DNA of 43,724 bases, taken from NCBI GenBank assembly GCA_020052515.1, contig JAGVOW010000002.1:1-43724 (forward strand), read 5' to 3'. Made by a program: the position numbers and the translations under genes. The DNA comes from Brevinematales bacterium. Lineage in GTDB: Bacteria; Spirochaetota; Brevinematia; Brevinematales; JAOACQ01. Below the pieces are notes generated by a model. It had not been told where the DNA came from, ran no database searches, and was given only the letters and a program-made list of their open reading frames with translations. Below, in pieces: positions 39,992-43,724 of this stretch (its first letter is position 1; every line of letters starts with the position of its first letter).

Positions 39992-41285
39992 CTCCCAGGA
40001 AAGTAAAAAAATTGATCGGTGTCGGAGGAAGCCAGAACGCCCCGTCAAAGAGAGAAGCGAAAATATAAGAAAACAAACCGATATTATATAACGTTAGTTT
40101 TAGTTTCTTCATAAAGTAAACAATTGCCGTGATAAAAACACTGGTAAATATCAGGCCAAATTTCACAAATATCGCTGCGAGTGTTACTTCATAAGCTCCA
40201 CCAGCCGGGAGAGGGTTCCAAATGGAGCCGAAAAGAAATTGAAAAAGCAGTTTGTGGTCCCAGATGTACTTTAAATAAGAGGTTAACTCCTTTATTCTTG
40301 GGTCTTCAAGCAAACGCGTCTTAAATATGATTTTGGAAATAGAATAGTTCAAGGGCGGGATAAAGAGAAAGGCGCTTATCGCTAAAATCAAGGCCGCGAT
40401 TGATAATCCAATAAAAAAGTATTTTTTTTCATTCTGTTTTTTATTGTCCAATAGGACTTTTTTGAACATAAGAATATAAAAAAGAATTCCGGAAAACAAG
40501 AGGCCCGCGTAAACAGTCCTGGAAGCAGTGAGTAAACAAATGATGACAAAAGCGGCAAGAGAAAGAATTAAAACGATCCGCCCAATCCAATCTTTTTTTT
40601 CTTTTAAGAAATAAAAGGCAAACCAGGACAGCACCAGGTAATTTACACCAAAAAGGTTTCCGTTTTGATAGGTTGAAGTAAGCTTGATATAGTTCAGGGA
40701 ATGGATATAACTGCTTTTACTCCACCAGGAAGGAATTTCCATAGCCTCAGCGAAATTAAAAGTAATGCCTGGTATAATAGTCCTGACATCGCCGAATATT
40801 TTCTGGATCAATCCATAAACTGTCACTAAGAAAAAAGAGCAAACAATCACATTTTTGAATAATGTCAATCGATCAGGATAATATTTGGCCAGAAAAACAA
40901 ATAAAATGGAGGATAAAGAAACCATATAAGGCGTCACGTCCAGAAAATTTTTTTTAAAATCCGGATGAAAAGAATGAAAAAAGAAAAAAGCCGCAAAAAA
41001 AACAATGATCAAAGAAAGTAGATAAAACAAAACCATTTTTTCTTCATTTTCTTTCCTGTTTTTCAAGAAACGAGGAATGATCAGCACAAAAAACACGAAA
41101 GCCAGAATTAAGGAAACATAAAGAGGAAATCCTTCCAGCTTTGTTCCCGCTTTCGGAAGGGCCAGATTAAAAAAGAGAAATAAAGCAAGAAGAATGGTTG
41201 TTAATGCTCGCATGGAAAGCTCCGCAAAAAATCCGGCTTTGAAGACGGTTCTCTGTATTTTACTATTTTCTAATTTCAGGAACAA
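39963..41285 (-). CDS. O-antigen ligase/polymerase-like protein (mirror copy)
   Basis: Identical protein to 2440-3762. Confidence 0.6.
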   Translation of the reverse strand: MFLKLENSKIQRTVFKAGFFAELSMRALTTILLALFLFFNLALPKAGTKLEGFPLYVSLILAFVFFVLIIPRFLKNRKENEEKMVLFYLLSLIIVFFAAFFFFHSFHPDFKKNFLDVTPYMVSLSSILFVFLAKYYPDRLTLFKNVIVCSFFLVTVYGLIQKIFGDVRTIIPGITFNFAEAMEIPSWWSKSSYIHSLNYIKLTSTYQNGNLFGVNYLVLSWFAFYFLKEKKDWIGRIVLILSLAAFVIICLLTASRTVYAGLLFSGILFYILMFKKVLLDNKKQNEKKYFFIGLSIAALILAISAFLFIPPLNYSISKIIFKTRLLEDPRIKELTSYLKYIWDHKLLFQFLFGSIWNPLPAGGAYEVTLAAIFVKFGLIFTSVFITAIVYFMKKLKLTLYNIGLFSYIFASLFDGAFWLPPTPINFFTFLGVSYFALRQK

Positions 41286-42606
41286 TATAAATTTTTCTCT
41301 TTACAGATTCTGCCAGAATAACATTGGCATAAGGATAGGGATGCGCCAATGGATCAATGCCTTTGCCTATTTTTATCCATTGATTTAAACTGACAATCAG
41401 GTCTTCTCTATGTCTTAGAATGGGTTTGTGCTTTAAGATGTAAGTGAAAACATTAAACAGCAAGCTGAGAACCATCGCGATAGTAAAGAAAACTTTTTTC
41501 CGCGCGCTGTTTCCCAATATTTCTATGAATGACAAATAGGCCAGAATAAAAAACAGGATGGTTACAACCCTGTAACGGGAAGTAAGCGCTTGCGCTAATC
41601 CCAGGCCGCCTCCCCTATCTATTGAGGCGCCAATCGCTGTTAAGAAAAGAAAAAGAAAAAGCGAATAGATCAAAATATTTTTCTTGTAATACTGCATAAT
41701 AGTCAAATAAATAAAGTAGGCGCAGACAGCTAAGCCGGCGATCACAGGCATCGAGAAGGATACCATTTGTACCAGTTTACTGCCGCTTCCAAAGCCGGCT
41801 GAAAAATTAGTCCCAAAATTATTGCCTATGAATACCAGAAAATAAAGGATCATCCTGCCCATTTCCTTTAGATTAAAAAGTGAGAGAATGGAAGAAGCTG
41901 AAGCGGCTGCCGGCGCGACATTATAGAATTGGTAAAATAAAACTGCCGCTATGGAAATGAATAACCAAAAAGCGCTTTCCCGGTACCTTTTCTGGCAGAT
42001 AAGCATAAACAAACCTAAAGCCAAGAACAGAATGCCATTTCTCAGGCTATAATAAGAAAGTACCGCGAAAAGAATTGCTAAAATAAAAGAAACCACTTTT
42101 TGTTCTTTTTTGTCCAAAAGCGCCAGAGCTAAAAAACCAAAAGACATAATGTAAAAATTTGCTAAAGATGCTCCTGCAAAAAAACTATTTTCGCTGTACA
42201 TCGGCTGAAAGAAAAGAAACAGCGCGGGTAAAAAATAAAGAAGCTTGTTTTCTTTAACTTTAAAAGCCTGAAAAACACTCCCGATCATCAAAATCAGTCC
42301 CATATTCCCTATAAAAATCATCCACTTTAAATCAATGTGCCCCATCAAATGATACATAAGCACGATGACTATTTTATTAAAAGCTATACGATGGTCATTC
42401 CAGAACCCCGCAATGAGATCAAAGCGTTCTTTCAGCCCCCCCACATTTAAAAACTGGTTCATAAACCCCAGAACAGTATCATAATCATCATTATAAGGAA
42501 TATTGACAGCGTATAAATAAATATTCCAGAAAAAATAAACAACGGGAATGATCGCGGCAAATACAACCAGCAGTTTCTTCAAGCCGATTCGATTATTCAG
42601 AATCAT
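41263..42606 (-). CDS. Polytopic membrane protein (mirror copy)
   Basis: Identical protein to 1119-2462. Confidence 0.7.
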   Translation of the reverse strand: MILNNRIGLKKLLVVFAAIIPVVYFFWNIYLYAVNIPYNDDYDTVLGFMNQFLNVGGLKERFDLIAGFWNDHRIAFNKIVIVLMYHLMGHIDLKWMIFIGNMGLILMIGSVFQAFKVKENKLLYFLPALFLFFQPMYSENSFFAGASLANFYIMSFGFLALALLDKKEQKVVSFILAILFAVLSYYSLRNGILFLALGLFMLICQKRYRESAFWLFISIAAVLFYQFYNVAPAAASASSILSLFNLKEMGRMILYFLVFIGNNFGTNFSAGFGSGSKLVQMVSFSMPVIAGLAVCAYFIYLTIMQYYKKNILIYSLFLFLFLTAIGASIDRGGGLGLAQALTSRYRVVTILFFILAYLSFIEILGNSARKKVFFTIAMVLSLLFNVFTYILKHKPILRHREDLIVSLNQWIKIGKGIDPLAHPYPYANVILAESVKRKIYIVPEIRK

Positions 42607-42691
42607 ATCTTAACCTTCCTTAAAAGCTTTTCTTCCTTAAGACAAAATAGTATATAATAGCTCCCAAAAATAGGCAAAAAAGGCTGAGCTA

Positions 42692-42790
42692 CTATGGGCT
42701 AACAAGTTCAACCGTTGGGAAATAATAACGAACTCTCTGGATATCTCTTGTAATCAATGTCATTCCAGTTGCCGCCGCATGCGCGCCAAT
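42692..42790 (-). pseudogene. VapC C-terminal remnant (mirror copy)
   Basis: Mirror of 935-1033. Confidence 0.55.
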
Positions 42791-42998
42791 GTTTTGTTTC
42801 CTTTTTCTTTCCTGTACTTTACAAACGCTTTTCCAGCCAGATAGAGCGGGCTTTCCGTTTGCTTTTTTTTCTAATATCTTAAATATACAAAAGGGTAATG
42901 TCAAAAGTTTTATGAAAAAGTTATGAAAAAATCGAATTTAGTTAAAGAGATAGGAAGTTGCGCTCGGGAGAGCGCGTCGCTGTTGAAACATTTGCTGC

Positions 42999-43113
42999 GG
43001 GTTTTAAATGAATATCAAACGTCGCGCCCGGCTTTATAAACATCCTTGTTTGGACCGCCGGAGCGCAAACCATCCGTGGTTTGCTCGCTCTGTTTGATAT
43101 TCATTTAAAACCC
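42999..43113. repeat. MITE-like nested hairpin element (mirror copy)
   Basis: Mirror of 612-726. Confidence 0.8.
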
Positions 43114-43319
43114 TGCGCGGTTGATTTCAAAAGCCTGGGAAAGGGAAAAAGAAAAGGAAGAAAAGGCTTTTAACCTTTAGCCTTATTAAAGTATTTCCCC
43201 TTTTTATAAAAGAGATTTTATCTCAGAAAGAAGATTATGTACATCTAAAAGATAAAATATTCGGTGATAAGAGCGCAAGAGAAATATTCAATGAAATTAA
43301 AAAATTATAAATCTCTTTC

Positions 43320-43688
43320 TCAGGCTTTTGCTTTCCGGAAAGTGAACCATTTATTGCCGATGAAATTCAGCAAGGTATAAATAACCATTGAGATAATTTG
43401 AGAAAGGTAAACGTTCCATTTAAAGACTTCTTTAAAAACAATGAGAATTCCAGACTGGACTGCCAGGCAGATAAGAAACACAAGGATAAAGAGGAACATT
43501 TCTTCATAGCGTAAATCTTTGCTTTTAAAAGTCCAGAACTTGTTCCAGAAAAAGCTATTGATAAAGCCCAGAATATTGCCGATTGTATTCGCCAGGACAT
43601 AATTGAAAGAAAAGAAATGAAATAAAACAAAAAAAGTTCCCCAGCCGATCGCGGTGTTTAAAACTCCTACCAGGCCGAACTTTATCAT
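43320..43688 (-). CDS. GtrA-like protein (mirror copy, 5' end open to the window edge)
   Basis: Identical protein to 37-405. Confidence 0.85.
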   Translation of the reverse strand: MIKFGLVGVLNTAIGWGTFFVLFHFFSFNYVLANTIGNILGFINSFFWNKFWTFKSKDLRYEEMFLFILVFLICLAVQSGILIVFKEVFKWNVYLSQIISMVIYTLLNFIGNKWFTFRKAKA

Positions 43689-43724
43689 CTGGAAGAAGCC
43701 TGTCTTGATCCAGACTTTATTTAT

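Larger units (their letters stand above)
21863..43724 (-). repeat. Right arm of a window-length perfect inverted repeat (reverse complement of 1-21862)
   Basis: Mirror ORF coordinates and identical translations throughout. No spacer at the 21862|21863 centre. Confidence 0.98.

Noticed and set aside
1-43724. Plasmid, phage or Borg-like linear element with terminal inverted repeats
   Set aside because: The arms make up the whole window with no unique centre, gene content is ordinary chromosomal, and no replication, capsid, integrase or telomere resolvase gene was seen. Kept only as an alternative to test.

Overview
The dominant feature is that the whole 43,724-nt window is its own reverse complement. 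Bases 1-21862 and 21863-43724 are inverted copies with no spacer. Every ORF in one arm has a mirror ORF with an identical protein at 43725-x, and both window ends stop at the same point inside a gtrA-like ORF. The turn point is a short GC-rich palindrome (GTAGAGGCGCACGGCCGTGCGCCTCTAC) that begins at the kdpB stop codon, exactly where kdpC would be expected. The most economical reading is an assembly or library fold-back at a native short palindromic repeat, so there is only about 21.9 kb of unique sequence. A real head-to-head inverted duplication or a replicated hairpin telomere has to be excluded with reads. Unique content, described on the left arm: a GtrA-like protein (5' end open); a decayed intergenic zone with a 115-bp MITE-like nested hairpin element and gene remnants; two polytopic membrane proteins, the second O-antigen ligase/polymerase-like; a minus-strand cluster of MFS transporter, GH13 alpha-amylase-family enzyme and DUF2723-type membrane protein; VapBC; UvrA; a UPF0175/DUF3368 TA pair whose antitoxin is frameshifted; a secreted hypothetical; a small membrane protein; a PIN toxin with an unlisted 56-aa partner ORF; a 1356-aa protein with an N-terminal PorV/UPF0164-like barrel, eight FlgD-Ig-like repeats and a C-terminal OmpA domain; and divergent kdpA-kdpB. 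Several families of short palindromic repeats lie between genes. I saw no rRNA, tRNA, CRISPR array, transposase or integrase, and no clear undescribed system. All family calls come from reading the sequence, not from database searches.
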